Positions 45,950 to 54,089 of a stretch of DNA of 64,000 nt are shown one piece after another. The first letter of the stretch is position 1. Every line of letters begins with the position of its first letter. The stretch covers positions 115,361-179,360 of the forward strand of contig CAZNAD010000003.1 in NCBI GenBank assembly GCA_964571195.1, written 5' to 3'. The notes beneath the pieces are model-generated. The model was not told the DNA's origin. It saw nothing but the letters and a program-made list of their open reading frames with translations, and did no database searches. Position numbers and translations under genes: made by a program. This DNA comes from PALSA-1006 sp964571195. Lineage in GTDB: Bacteria > Pseudomonadota > Gammaproteobacteria > Burkholderiales > Gallionellaceae.

Positions 45950-46357
45950 TCATTCTGCGGATTCGAAGTCGATATATCCGCTATTTATGCACATGGATGC
46001 TATATTTTCACTGCTTAATCCATCCCCGCTCAGCGTCACGCTGATCACTTCGAATGGCCTGGTACTGTGGCGCGCAACCAAAGCGCTGAATGGCTCAAAA
46101 CCGGTGTATGCGCCATAGCTATTTTTAGCATTCACCAGGCCGCAGTATTCTTCGACAAAGATTTTTGGATTGATTCTGTCTGGGAGTTTCATCCATCTGA
46201 ACTTCGCCGAGTCGGCATCTTTTAAAACCCGCTTGACCGACTTTACGATGAGCGATTTTTCTTTGCTGGTTAGATCATTGGCTGCATGGGATTCGACAGC
46301 TACGCTTAGGCAGAGAAGGAAAGCAATATATGAATATAGATTCAGTTTGCTGAACAT
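45950..46357 (-). CDS. secreted protein of unknown function (moron candidate)
   Basis: 135 aa on the opposite strand to the flanking phage genes. A signal peptide (LYSYIAFLLCLSVAVESHA|AND) precedes a ~110-residue mature domain with two cysteines (EEYCGLV, ASMCINS). GGAGAA precedes the start. Its position, strand and secretion signal suggest a lysogenic-conversion gene. Confidence 0.65.
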   Translation of the reverse strand: MFSKLNLYSYIAFLLCLSVAVESHAANDLTSKEKSLIVKSVKRVLKDADSAKFRWMKLPDRINPKIFVEEYCGLVNAKNSYGAYTGFEPFSALVARHSTRPFEVISVTLSGDGLSSENIASMCINSGYIDFESAE

Positions 46358-46400
46358 AACTATTTCTCCGATCGTAGCCCGAACATTGGGTATTACCTGC

Positions 46401-46685
46401 TTATAAGGTGAGCAAATTGATCAGCGCCTTGCGCTTTTCTTCCGACATATCCTCTATCAGCGCCAACAGCGTATCTATGGTTCTTACACTATAAGCAGTA
46501 GTTTCTTGTTCGGCCACATTTCGTGGACGAGGCTCATCCATAGCGAGTTTTACTGCAATTTGCAGTCTCGCGATTAACTCGCCGTTCAGTGATCTCTCCG
46601 TCCTTTTGGCTAGTTCTACCAGCGCGTCCCTGAGCTCCGGGGGAATGCGAGTGGTGATTCTTATGTACTCGTCCTGTTTAGCCAT
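46401..46685 (-). CDS. Arc-like ribbon-helix-helix repressor
   Basis: 94 aa starting MAKQDEYIRITTRIPPELRDALVELAKRTERSLNGEL: a beta strand (IRITTRIP) then two helices, the ribbon-helix-helix DNA-binding fold. A C-terminal extension (VRTIDTLLALIEDMSEEKRKALINLL) may mediate oligomerisation. Divergent from the smaller RHH gene at 46,778, with palindromic operators between. Candidate lysogeny repressor. Confidence 0.75.
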   Translation of the reverse strand: MAKQDEYIRITTRIPPELRDALVELAKRTERSLNGELIARLQIAVKLAMDEPRPRNVAEQETTAYSVRTIDTLLALIEDMSEEKRKALINLLTL

Positions 46686-46718
46686 TTCGCGATTATCGAA
46701 CAGATACTCAAAAAAGTA

Positions 46719-46766
46719 TTGACACCAAACTGGTGTCACTGATAGAGTGACACCAGTTTAGTGCCA
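46719..46766. promoter_or_regulatory. divergent promoter-operator region with two palindromes
   Basis: Perfect palindrome TGACACCA-AAC-TGGTGTCA (46,720-46,738) and an imperfect copy TGACACCA-GTT-TAGTGCCA (46,748-46,766), centres 28 bp apart. TTGACA (46,719-46,724), an 18-bp spacer and TAGAGT (46,743-46,748) form a rightward promoter overlapping both sites. Expected operators for one or both RHH proteins. Confidence 0.75.
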
Positions 46767-46777
46767 CAGAGAAAGCC

Positions 46778-46936
46778 ATGACAAAGCCAAAAGACAGCAA
46801 CACACGCTTCACCTTGCGGGTGCCCCGCAAAGTGAAAACCGCATTGGAAAAGAAGGCCAAAGCCGAAGGGCGTTCGATCAACGCCCAAACCGTGCAGATT
46901 TTGCAGGAAGGCTTGAAACGATCTGTTGCGGCATAG
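46778..46936 (+). CDS. small Arc-like ribbon-helix-helix protein
   Basis: 52 aa (MTKPKDSNTRFTLRVPRKVKTALEKKAKAEGRS...), the minimal RHH fold with strand TRFTLRVP then two helices. Basic. Transcribed rightward from the operator region, opposite the 94-aa RHH gene, as in Arc/Mnt-like switches. Confidence 0.75.
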   Translation: MTKPKDSNTRFTLRVPRKVKTALEKKAKAEGRSINAQTVQILQEGLKRSVAA

Positions 46937-47064
46937 GAGGAGCCGGTCGGCGTTGACGCGCTGATCGGCTCCGGGTGCTCGTGATACTCGCTCGCTTGTT
47001 AGGCGTTCGCAGTATCCCGCTCACTCTCCAGTTTTGAAATGTTAAGTTTTTGGGGAGTTTCACC

Positions 47065-47538
47065 ATGAGCAATTCGGGTAGCAATGCAATTTCCAAAGAT
47101 GTGCAGGATGCGTTTTATCGCGTGGTGCATGACCGCGATGTGGCGAAGTTGGCGGCGCAGATGGGGATGACGCCCGGTGTGCTCTACAACAAGGCCAATT
47201 TTACTGAATCAACCCACCATAAGCCGACGCTGGCCGATGCGATCGTGTTGACGAACATCACGGGCGATAAGCGGGTGGCTCAGGCTTTTTGCCGTGCGGT
47301 TGATATGGTGGCTGTTCCCCTCCCCGATCTTTCGGATGTTTCGACGGATGCACTGTTGACGCACCTCACCGAGATTCAAATCAAAAACGGCAATTTTCAC
47401 GAGGCGATCAGTGATGCGCTGGCTAACGACAATGAGATCGACGCTGGGGAGTTCACGCGCATCGAGATCGAGGCGCATCAGTACATCGCTTGCATCTTGG
47501 AGGGGCTGGCGCGGATGCGGGAGATGAGCGGTGGCTAG
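47065..47538 (+). CDS. CII/CP76-type phage regulatory protein
   Basis: 157 aa starting MSNSGSNAISKDVQDAFYRVVHDRDVAKLAAQMGM. The helix-turn-helix-like stretch LAAQMGMTPGVLYNKANF and the following KPTLADAIVLTNITGD match phage regulatory CII (CP76) proteins. Early position fits a control gene. GGGGAG lies 7 bases before the ATG. Confidence 0.75.
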   Translation: MSNSGSNAISKDVQDAFYRVVHDRDVAKLAAQMGMTPGVLYNKANFTESTHHKPTLADAIVLTNITGDKRVAQAFCRAVDMVAVPLPDLSDVSTDALLTHLTEIQIKNGNFHEAISDALANDNEIDAGEFTRIEIEAHQYIACILEGLARMREMSGG

Positions 47539-47728
47539 ACAGCGCCCTGCCCCTCCGCAGCTCTCTTTGCCGTTGCCGCAAGTTGATCCGCCGGAGAGTT
47601 TGATGCGGGCGGCTTGGCAGCGCAGTCGCTTGAAGCAGAGTTTTGAGGAGGCGATGGAGTTGCAGCATTTCCGTATTTGTCTGCGGCACCTGGCGATGAG
47701 CATGGCTACTGAGAGGAGACGAGGATGA
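47531..47728 (+). CDS. small early phage protein
   Basis: 65 aa, GTG start overlapping the CII-like gene by 8 bases. Pro/Gln-rich N-terminus and a helical C-terminal half. Unrecognised. Confidence 0.5.
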   Translation: MARQRPAPPQLSLPLPQVDPPESLMRAAWQRSRLKQSFEEAMELQHFRICLRHLAMSMATERRRG

Positions 47729-47940
47729 GAGAGATTGTGATGCACCCGGCGACTAAGTTGGCCGAGATTAACCGGATGGCGCGGGAACAGGGTGGGCGGT
47801 TGGTGTGTGTGAATGGTGCGGTGCGCATCCGCTCTGCCCTGCCGCTGGTTGATAAGGCTTTTGAGGCGGTGACGATGGGCGATTACTCGGTGGCGCAGGG
47901 TTATATGCACTGCGCGCGAGCTGCGGTGGAGGGGGTATGA
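47725..47940 (+). CDS. small early phage protein
   Basis: 71 aa (MREIVMHPATKLAEINRMAREQGG...), ATGA overlap with the preceding gene. Mixed alpha/beta; no domain recognised. Confidence 0.55.
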   Translation: MREIVMHPATKLAEINRMAREQGGRLVCVNGAVRIRSALPLVDKAFEAVTMGDYSVAQGYMHCARAAVEGV

Positions 47941-48059
47941 AGGCTCCGGCGTGGTGGCAATCGCTCTCTCATGATGAGCGCTGTGATCTGGTGGGGTCGG
48001 CGGTATTTGGCTGGGGGTGTTTGGCGGTTGTGCTGCTGTTGGTTTACAGCCGCTGGTAG
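47937..48059 (+). CDS. 40-aa membrane peptide
   Basis: Short ORF coupled by ATGA to the preceding gene. MKAPAWWQSLSHDERCDLVG precedes one transmembrane helix (SAVFGWGCLAVVLLLVYS). Unknown role. Confidence 0.5.
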   Translation: MKAPAWWQSLSHDERCDLVGSAVFGWGCLAVVLLLVYSRW

Positions 48060-48086
48060 CAGGTTAATTTCAAAAAGGAGCGAGCG

Positions 48087-48776
48087 ATGAAACAGAGCAA
48101 TGAGGATGAAGGGGTGTTTAAGCGTTATCTGACGCTGGAGGAGCAGCGCAAGTTGCTGGCTGTTATCAAGCAAGACTCCAGCGAGATTGCGCGGCGTGAC
48201 GGGGCGGTGATCCGGTTGTTGATCGGCAGCGGGATGCGGATCGGGGAGTGTCTGGCGATCACGACGGGCGATGCTGCCGATGCTTTGCAGTGCAATTATC
48301 TTTTTGTTCCGAAGGCGCGGCGTAAGGCGCAGGCGTGCGACCTTTCGATCTATCTCACTCGGTCGGTGCGGGAGGCGTTGCGCGAGTTGCTGGCGATGCG
48401 CGAGGGTGCGGAGGTGGCTGAGGCATTGATCGTGTCGCGCAATAGCGCTGCGGGTGGCAAGGCGATGACGGCACGGGCGTTTGAGAATCGGGTGGCGCAT
48501 TGGGCTGGGCTGGCGGGGTTGCCGGAGGTTTCGCCGCATTGGTTTCGCCATACGCATGCGAAAAACATCATGCGCTCTAGCCAAGCGGCGGACCCGCTGC
48601 GCATTGCGCAGATCTCGCTGGGGCAGGTGTCGCGCCGCAGTACGGAGATCTATACCCGCCCTGACCGCGAGGAGCTGGCAACGGCGCTGAACAATGTGGA
48701 TGGGGCGGTGAACGGGAAGCGGCGGGTGCGGATGGCTGATCTGCGCAGGGCGCATGAAGGGAGGGCTTCGGTATGA
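48087..48776 (+). CDS. tyrosine recombinase catalytic domain protein
   Basis: 229 aa. Contains the catalytic domain only: Arg in GSGMRIGECLAI, HWFRHTHA (His-x-x-Arg), and the Tyr in TEIYTRPDREE. It lacks the usual N-terminal core-binding domain, although a short N-terminal segment is present (VFKRYLTLEEQRKLLAVI). AAAGGAG ribosome site. It sits in the early operon, far from either att site, so a role in integration is not obvious. Confidence 0.8.
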   Translation: MKQSNEDEGVFKRYLTLEEQRKLLAVIKQDSSEIARRDGAVIRLLIGSGMRIGECLAITTGDAADALQCNYLFVPKARRKAQACDLSIYLTRSVREALRELLAMREGAEVAEALIVSRNSAAGGKAMTARAFENRVAHWAGLAGLPEVSPHWFRHTHAKNIMRSSQAADPLRIAQISLGQVSRRSTEIYTRPDREELATALNNVDGAVNGKRRVRMADLRRAHEGRASV

Positions 48777-49138
48777 GAACGATGAAACTCGAAGAATTTC
48801 ATTCCGCAATTAAATCTCAGGACGTACCTCGCGAACATTGGGCGTTTTTATGCCCTATCTGCGGGACTGTGCAATCTGCCGCTGATTTAATCCGTGCCGG
48901 TGCGGGCAAGGATTTCGACGAGGTGGAGAAATATCTCGGATTTTCTTGCATCGGTCGATTCACAAATTCAGGCGCATATAAACCCGGACTATTGCCCGGT
49001 GGTGGTTGTAACTGGACTCTCGGCGGATTGTTTCAATTGCATAAGCTGGAGGTAGTCACTGAGGACGGAGTACATCATCCACGGTTTTATCCGGCGACCA
49101 GGGAAGAGGCTCAGGGGCACATGGAGGTGACAGCATGA
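48773..49138 (+). CDS. zinc-finger early protein, VVA0879-like
   Basis: 121 aa. FLCPICGTVQSAADL (CxxC), GFSCIGRF and GGGCNWTLGGLFQLHKLEV resemble the VVA0879 family of phage/plasmid-borne proteins of unknown function. ATGA overlap with the recombinase. Confidence 0.6.
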   Translation: MRTMKLEEFHSAIKSQDVPREHWAFLCPICGTVQSAADLIRAGAGKDFDEVEKYLGFSCIGRFTNSGAYKPGLLPGGGCNWTLGGLFQLHKLEVVTEDGVHHPRFYPATREEAQGHMEVTA

Positions 49139-49560
49139 ATTCCACTCCCCTAGCCCAAGATGAAGAAGCCCCCGCGCAGACCATCGAATACGGCGATGTA
49201 ATCTGGACAAAGCACAAAACTAATGAGCGTTTTGATGCATTTATTCCCGGTGTCGGGGGGGCCGTTTTAACCAAATACACCGATGATGAAAAGTCACATT
49301 CATTTGGAAAGTGGCATTGGTGCGTCTATCTGTATGAGGGCTGCCTAAAAGACAAAGAGATCAGCGGGAATCTGTCGCATCGCTCAGGAATCTCAGATGA
49401 TATTGATGATGCAATGCTGAATTGCTTGAATGCTCGATCAGATCTTATTGCTGATTGCCTTTCTATCATCAGGGAGCTTTGCCCTGATGATAGTTACAGC
49501 ACTGGCTTTCGCGACGGGCAGGAAGACATCAAGTCGAAGATTGCAGAGGTGGTGCTATGA
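49135..49560 (+). CDS. early phage protein of unknown function
   Basis: 141 aa, ATGA-coupled to its neighbours. Contains HWCVYLYEGCLKDKEISGNLSHRSGIS and an acidic C-terminus; no recognised domain. Confidence 0.55.
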   Translation: MNSTPLAQDEEAPAQTIEYGDVIWTKHKTNERFDAFIPGVGGAVLTKYTDDEKSHSFGKWHWCVYLYEGCLKDKEISGNLSHRSGISDDIDDAMLNCLNARSDLIADCLSIIRELCPDDSYSTGFRDGQEDIKSKIAEVVL

Positions 49561-49796
49561 ACACACCCTGCGGAACCTGCCACTACGCCTGCGATTGCCG
49601 AGAGCACAAGTTTGCCGTGCTCAGAAAGGCCGCGCTGGATGCCACCGATGAACTCGAAGGCGTAATCGAAACCACTTCACCCGACAAGCAGGACGACATC
49701 GACCGGATGCGTCAGATCATCTGCCGGGTGAATGCGGCCTGTGCTGCCTTGGGTGCCGAGATCGTCTCTCACCGTGAAGAGGAGACACCAGCATGA
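49557..49796 (+). CDS. small cysteine-rich early protein
   Basis: 79 aa. MNTPCGTCHYACDCREH has CxxCH and CxC; with no signal peptide this looks like a zinc site, not a heme site. The rest is helical. ATGA-coupled on both sides. Confidence 0.55.
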   Translation: MNTPCGTCHYACDCREHKFAVLRKAALDATDELEGVIETTSPDKQDDIDRMRQIICRVNAACAALGAEIVSHREEETPA

Positions 49797-50320
49797 GCCG
49801 CCGCCAAGACCATCGCAAAAACAAGCCACAGCGTGACCGCCGCCACAAGCGCTACGTGCCGAAGCACATCCACCTGCCGGTGATGGGCAGCCTGCGCGAT
49901 GAATTCAGCCTTGTGCTGCACAGCGCGCTCACCGCTGCGGAGCTGGGGCATTTCAGCAAAGAGCAATACGACCGCATCGGGCAGGCGCTCAACTGCATCT
50001 GGGGCGCGCTTGAGCTGCGTCCGCCCAAAGATTCGGCAGCGGCGAAGCTGGTGATCGAGGGCGCGATGCGGGCGATGAACGACGCAGGCCGTCGCGGTGA
50101 TGCTTCCGGCATCTGGGTGTTGCGCGAGACGGAGCAAGTCGCCGTGCTGGCCGGAATCGCCAAGGCGGAAGAGATGTTGCCAAGGATGGATGTGTACACG
50201 CTCAACGACGCCATCCAGCGCTTGAAGGTGATGCAGATCGAAGACGAGCGGGATGCGAAGAAGATCAACTTCGTGCCGCGCCAGCAAGGAAAAACCCAAC
50301 TTGAAAGGATTTCAGCATGA
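49793..50320 (+). CDS. early phage protein of unknown function
   Basis: 175 aa with a very basic N-terminus (MSRRQDHRKNKPQRDRRHKR) and a helical body. ATGA overlaps at both ends. Basic start suggests nucleic-acid contact; no family recognised. Confidence 0.55.
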   Translation: MSRRQDHRKNKPQRDRRHKRYVPKHIHLPVMGSLRDEFSLVLHSALTAAELGHFSKEQYDRIGQALNCIWGALELRPPKDSAAAKLVIEGAMRAMNDAGRRGDASGIWVLRETEQVAVLAGIAKAEEMLPRMDVYTLNDAIQRLKVMQIEDERDAKKINFVPRQQGKTQLERISA

Positions 50321-50892
50321 ACGCACCACACACCCCACAAGTCCGCCCGGACATCCTCACCTTCAGCGGGAAGTATTTCGACTTCCTCAACCCGCAGAAC
50401 AATGAATTCAACATCTACGACATCGCCCATGCATTGAGCCAGGTGTGCCGCTTTGCAGGCCATACGCGCGACTTCTACAGCGTGGCACAGCACTCGGTGA
50501 TGGTGGCGCGCATCTGCATGCGTACCGCTGCCCCTTTTGACATCATCGACCACGGACGTGCCGGGCTGTTGCACGACGCCTCCGAAGCCTACATCGGCGA
50601 CATCACCCGCCCGCTCAAGCAACTGTTGCCGGATTACAAGGTGATCGAGCAGCGCATCGAGATTGCTCTCTTCTCCGCCTTCCGCATCCCTTACCCGCTG
50701 CCCAAGATCGTGAAGCACGCTGATCTGGTGATGTTGGCGACTGAGCGGCGCGACCTGATGCCTGCAAATAACGATGAGTGGCAACTGATCGCGGGCATCG
50801 AGCCTCTGTCGGAGATCATCAACCCGTGGTACCCAGAAAAAGCAGAGCGCGAATTCCTGCTGCTGTGGGAAGAATTGACGGGGAGCGAGTGA
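50317..50892 (+). CDS. HD-domain phosphohydrolase (YfbR-like nucleotidase)
   Basis: 191 aa. HSVMVARIC, LLHDASEAYIGDI (HD motif) and the later KHADLVML carry the metal ligands of HD hydrolases related to 5'-deoxynucleotidases. A role in adjusting nucleotide pools for phage replication is likely. Lies just before the DNA-modification genes. Confidence 0.8.
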   Translation: MNAPHTPQVRPDILTFSGKYFDFLNPQNNEFNIYDIAHALSQVCRFAGHTRDFYSVAQHSVMVARICMRTAAPFDIIDHGRAGLLHDASEAYIGDITRPLKQLLPDYKVIEQRIEIALFSAFRIPYPLPKIVKHADLVMLATERRDLMPANNDEWQLIAGIEPLSEIINPWYPEKAEREFLLLWEELTGSE

Positions 50893-51527
50893 TGGAAACT
50901 CAAACTAACCCAAAGCTGGAATTATTGAAACGGTTTTGCAAAAAGCCCGGTGGTTTTAGAGATCACCTTTGCAGCCCGATTCGCCGAAATGGTTTTCTTT
51001 ATGCAACCAATGGCTGGATCGCCATTCGCATCGAGGATGATCCCTCAATCGAGGCATCGGAGGGCAAAGAGACAGATACGCTTCATCGTATATTTGAGCA
51101 CGGAGATATTGAGTTTCACGAGTTGCCTGCATTGCCCGATGCGATCAAGTGCCGATATTGCAAGGGCACAGGAATTCAATATCTCGAAGAGTGTTCTGAT
51201 TGCGATGGTGATGGCGATTTTATCCACGGAAACCACCGTTACGACTGCAAGGAATGCGACGGCTCGGGAGAGGTTGATTCAGGCGAGGTAAGTGACAAGC
51301 CGAAAGGCTGCTTTCACTGCAACGGCTCAGGCGAAGCAGATTGCACACATGGTGCCATCCCAACAAAGGTTGGCGGATTGTATTTTCAAAACCATCTCCT
51401 GCGCATGATCGTCAATTTGCCGAACGCTCGAATTGAGCACGTGACGGAGTTTGATGAGAAATCAACGCCCGCCGCGCATTTCATATTTGATGGTGGAGAA
51501 GGTGCAGTTATGCCTTTCAGGGTGTAG
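50892..51527 (+). CDS. DnaJ-type zinc-finger protein
   Basis: 211 aa. The centre has four CxxCxGxG-like units (CRYCKGTG, CSDCDGDG, CKECDGSG, CFHCNGSG) resembling the DnaJ/HSP40 cysteine-rich domain. Flanking parts (N-terminal IRRNGFLYATNGWIAIRI; C-terminal HFIFDGGEGAVMPFRV) are beta-rich and look like a separate fold interrupted by the zinc domain. No J domain is present. Starts at 50,892 overlapping the HD gene stop. Confidence 0.65.
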   Translation: METQTNPKLELLKRFCKKPGGFRDHLCSPIRRNGFLYATNGWIAIRIEDDPSIEASEGKETDTLHRIFEHGDIEFHELPALPDAIKCRYCKGTGIQYLEECSDCDGDGDFIHGNHRYDCKECDGSGEVDSGEVSDKPKGCFHCNGSGEADCTHGAIPTKVGGLYFQNHLLRMIVNLPNARIEHVTEFDEKSTPAAHFIFDGGEGAVMPFRV

Positions 51528-51529
51528 CC

Positions 51530-51907
51530 ATGATCCCACTCGACCAAATCACCGGCGCATACGCCCTGCTCTCCGCGATCAACGCCGACTTCATCAACGG
51601 TGCATTCGAGTTGCTTGCCGGATTCTTCGTGCTCAACCATTGCCGCGTGCTGCGCGCACACAAGCAATCGCGCGGCGTGGCGATGTCCAGCGTGTTCTTC
51701 TTCACCCTCTGGGGGCTGTGGAATCTCTACTATTACCCGGCACTGAATCAACCGCTCAGCTTCTACGGCGGGCTGTTCGTCGTAGCCGCCAATGCGCTCT
51801 ACCTCGGGATGATGCTGAGTTACCGCCGCCGCGAAGCATTCCAAGACGAGCACGCCATCTACCTCGGCGTGGGGAGTTCGTTTCAAAAATCAGGAGACAG
51901 ATCATGA
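51530..51907 (+). CDS. integral membrane protein
   Basis: 125 aa with three to four predicted transmembrane segments (FINGAFELLAGFFVLNHC, VFFFTLWGLWNLYYY, GGLFVVAANALYLGMML). Unknown function; small early-gene context. Confidence 0.6.
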   Translation: MIPLDQITGAYALLSAINADFINGAFELLAGFFVLNHCRVLRAHKQSRGVAMSSVFFFTLWGLWNLYYYPALNQPLSFYGGLFVVAANALYLGMMLSYRRREAFQDEHAIYLGVGSSFQKSGDRS

Positions 51908-52266
51908 GCAACATCAAGCAATACAAACTTACCTCGTTCGATGATTTCACAGTCGTGATAGAGATCGACCACGACAAATGCACAGAAGAGCTTCTTACCG
52001 AGATCAACAATTTCTGGTCTGGGCATGAAGATCGGCTGAATGAGGCTGACGGAAACCTACTGCATGCAGTGCTTGGGATCATTTACCGAAGAACGTGGTG
52101 GACGCTTGCGGAAATGGGCGGCCTTGCGTGGGTTGACGATATGGTTAAGGAATTCGGAAAAATGGAGGGATGGCCTCCAATGGATGGCAGCTTCGGCATC
52201 AAGTTCGTGTCATTCGATGATGTCGAGTTCGATCACACGCCGAGAATCGAAGAGGTGGTGATATGA
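51904..52266 (+). CDS. DUF2528-like protein
   Basis: 120 aa. YKLTSFDDFTVVIEIDHDKCTEELLTEINNFWSG followed by LNEADGNLLHAVLGII matches the DUF2528 family as I recall it. Function unknown. ATGA-coupled to the methyltransferase that follows. Confidence 0.65.
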   Translation: MSNIKQYKLTSFDDFTVVIEIDHDKCTEELLTEINNFWSGHEDRLNEADGNLLHAVLGIIYRRTWWTLAEMGGLAWVDDMVKEFGKMEGWPPMDGSFGIKFVSFDDVEFDHTPRIEEVVI

Positions 52267-54059
52267 GAAGCCCATGCACAATAAAAGAAATCCGACACTT
52301 CCACCTCTTCTGCGGACTTGGCGGGGGCGCCGCTGGGTTCAACCTTGGCGAAGCGCGCGTCGAATCCGTGCAGGCAAAGTTCCGCTGCATCGGTGGTGTG
52401 GACGTGGACGCGGCGGCAATCAAGGACTTTGGCAAACTGTCAGGCGTATCCGGCACGGTGCTGGATATGTTCGACCGTTCTCAATACCTCGCATTCCACG
52501 GCAAGGAACCGCCATCGGGCTGGCGCGAAGCCACGCCTGTCGATATTCAACGTGCGGCCGGCAATGAGCGCCCGCACATCGTTTTCCTCTCCGCGCCGTG
52601 CAAAGGCTTCTCCGGACTGCTCTCTGAGGGTAAGAGCAAGACGGACAAATACCAAGCGCTGAACCGGCTGACGGTGCGCGGTGTGTGGCTGATGCTGGAA
52701 GCCTTCGCCGACGATCTGCCGGAGCTGGTGATCTTTGAGAACGTGCCGCGTATTGCCAATCGTGGACGGCATCTGCTCGATCAGATCGTGGATCTGCTGC
52801 GCGCCTATGGCTACGCCACCGCCGAGACGACGCACGACTGCGGCGAGATCGGCGGGCTGGCGCAGAGCCGCAAGCGCTTCCTGCTGGTAGCGCGCAATGT
52901 TGAAAAGCTGCCGCACTTCCTTTACGAGCCGCCCAAGAAATCACTGCAATCGGTTGGCTCGGTGCTTGGGCGCATGCCTATGCCCGGAGATCCGCGCGGA
53001 GGTGCGATGCACCGCATACCCGCCCTGCAATGGAAGACATGGGTGCGGCTGGCCTTCGTTGAGGCGGGTAGCGATTGGCGCAGCCTGAATAAGCTGGCAG
53101 TGGAGGATGGTGCGCTGCGCGACTTCCTGATCTGCCCTGAGCTGCATAGCACGGTGCTGGGTGTGCGCAAGTGGGATGCGTCGACCGGTGCTGTGGTCGG
53201 GCGCAGTTTGCCGCTGAATGGGGCTTTCTCGGTGGCTGATCCGCGCTATGAGAGCGGACACGAATACAGCCAGTACGGGGTGCTCAAGTTCGACGAGCCG
53301 ATGGGCGCAGTCAGCGGCCAATCTGCACCGGGCGGCGGCAAGTACACCATCGCCGACCCGCGCATGACTCCATCGGCATCGCGTCATTACAACCTGTACC
53401 GCGTGATCCATTGGGATAAAACAAGCAACGTGGTGGCAGGTAGCAGCCATGTGGGTGGCGGTGCAATGTCGGTTGCGGATCCTCGGCGCGTGGGGTCGAC
53501 CTTTGGCAAGTATGGCGTCACCGACTTCAAGGATCCATCCGGCACCGTTATCAGCGGTTCGACAACTGGCCAAGGCGCGTTTGCGGTGGCCGACCCGAGG
53601 GCAATGCATCGCGGCAAGGGTGATGCCTTTCTAACGGGCGGGCATTACGGTGTGCTGGGTTGGGAAGATACCAGTGGCGCGGTGAGCAGCTCGGCTTGTT
53701 TAGACAATGGCCGCTGGAGTGTGGCCGACCCGCGCATGCCCGAAGCGAACGAAAAGCTAGTCGCCGTGATCCGTTCACTCGATGGCACTTGGCATAGACC
53801 TTTCACCACGTTGGAGTTGGCCGCACTGCAAGGGCTGGTTGATCCAGAAGAGCAACTTGAACTCGACGGACTTAGTGACCAGGCATGGCGCGAACGCATA
53901 GGCAACGCCGTGCCTGCCCCTGCTGCGCAAGCCATCGCCAGTGAGATGGGGCGCACGCTTCTGCTGGCGTGGACGGGCAGCACGATGTCGCTGGCGCTCA
54001 CGCCGATATGGGTGCGACCGGTGGCGGTGGCGTTGACTGTGGCGCGAGGTGCGGAATGA
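52263..54059 (+). CDS. C5-cytosine DNA methyltransferase with tandem repeats in the target-recognition region
   Basis: 598 aa. Motif I is HLFCGLGGGAAGF, motif IV SAPCKGFSG (catalytic PC), motif VI FENV, motif VIII QSRKRF, and motif X RIGNAVP near the end. Between VIII and X, residues ~290-490, are about five tandem units of ~38-45 aa, each ending in ADPR and many containing YGV. Probable phage anti-restriction methylase; recognition sequence unknown. Confidence 0.88.
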   Translation: MRSPCTIKEIRHFHLFCGLGGGAAGFNLGEARVESVQAKFRCIGGVDVDAAAIKDFGKLSGVSGTVLDMFDRSQYLAFHGKEPPSGWREATPVDIQRAAGNERPHIVFLSAPCKGFSGLLSEGKSKTDKYQALNRLTVRGVWLMLEAFADDLPELVIFENVPRIANRGRHLLDQIVDLLRAYGYATAETTHDCGEIGGLAQSRKRFLLVARNVEKLPHFLYEPPKKSLQSVGSVLGRMPMPGDPRGGAMHRIPALQWKTWVRLAFVEAGSDWRSLNKLAVEDGALRDFLICPELHSTVLGVRKWDASTGAVVGRSLPLNGAFSVADPRYESGHEYSQYGVLKFDEPMGAVSGQSAPGGGKYTIADPRMTPSASRHYNLYRVIHWDKTSNVVAGSSHVGGGAMSVADPRRVGSTFGKYGVTDFKDPSGTVISGSTTGQGAFAVADPRAMHRGKGDAFLTGGHYGVLGWEDTSGAVSSSACLDNGRWSVADPRMPEANEKLVAVIRSLDGTWHRPFTTLELAALQGLVDPEEQLELDGLSDQAWRERIGNAVPAPAAQAIASEMGRTLLLAWTGSTMSLALTPIWVRPVAVALTVARGAE

Positions 54060-54089
54060 AAACATGGTCTACAAAGAAAGGATTTTTGA

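Noticed and set aside
49557..49616. Cytochrome c heme site (CGTCH)
   Set aside because: No signal peptide, and it lies among cytoplasmic phage early genes; zinc binding is more likely.
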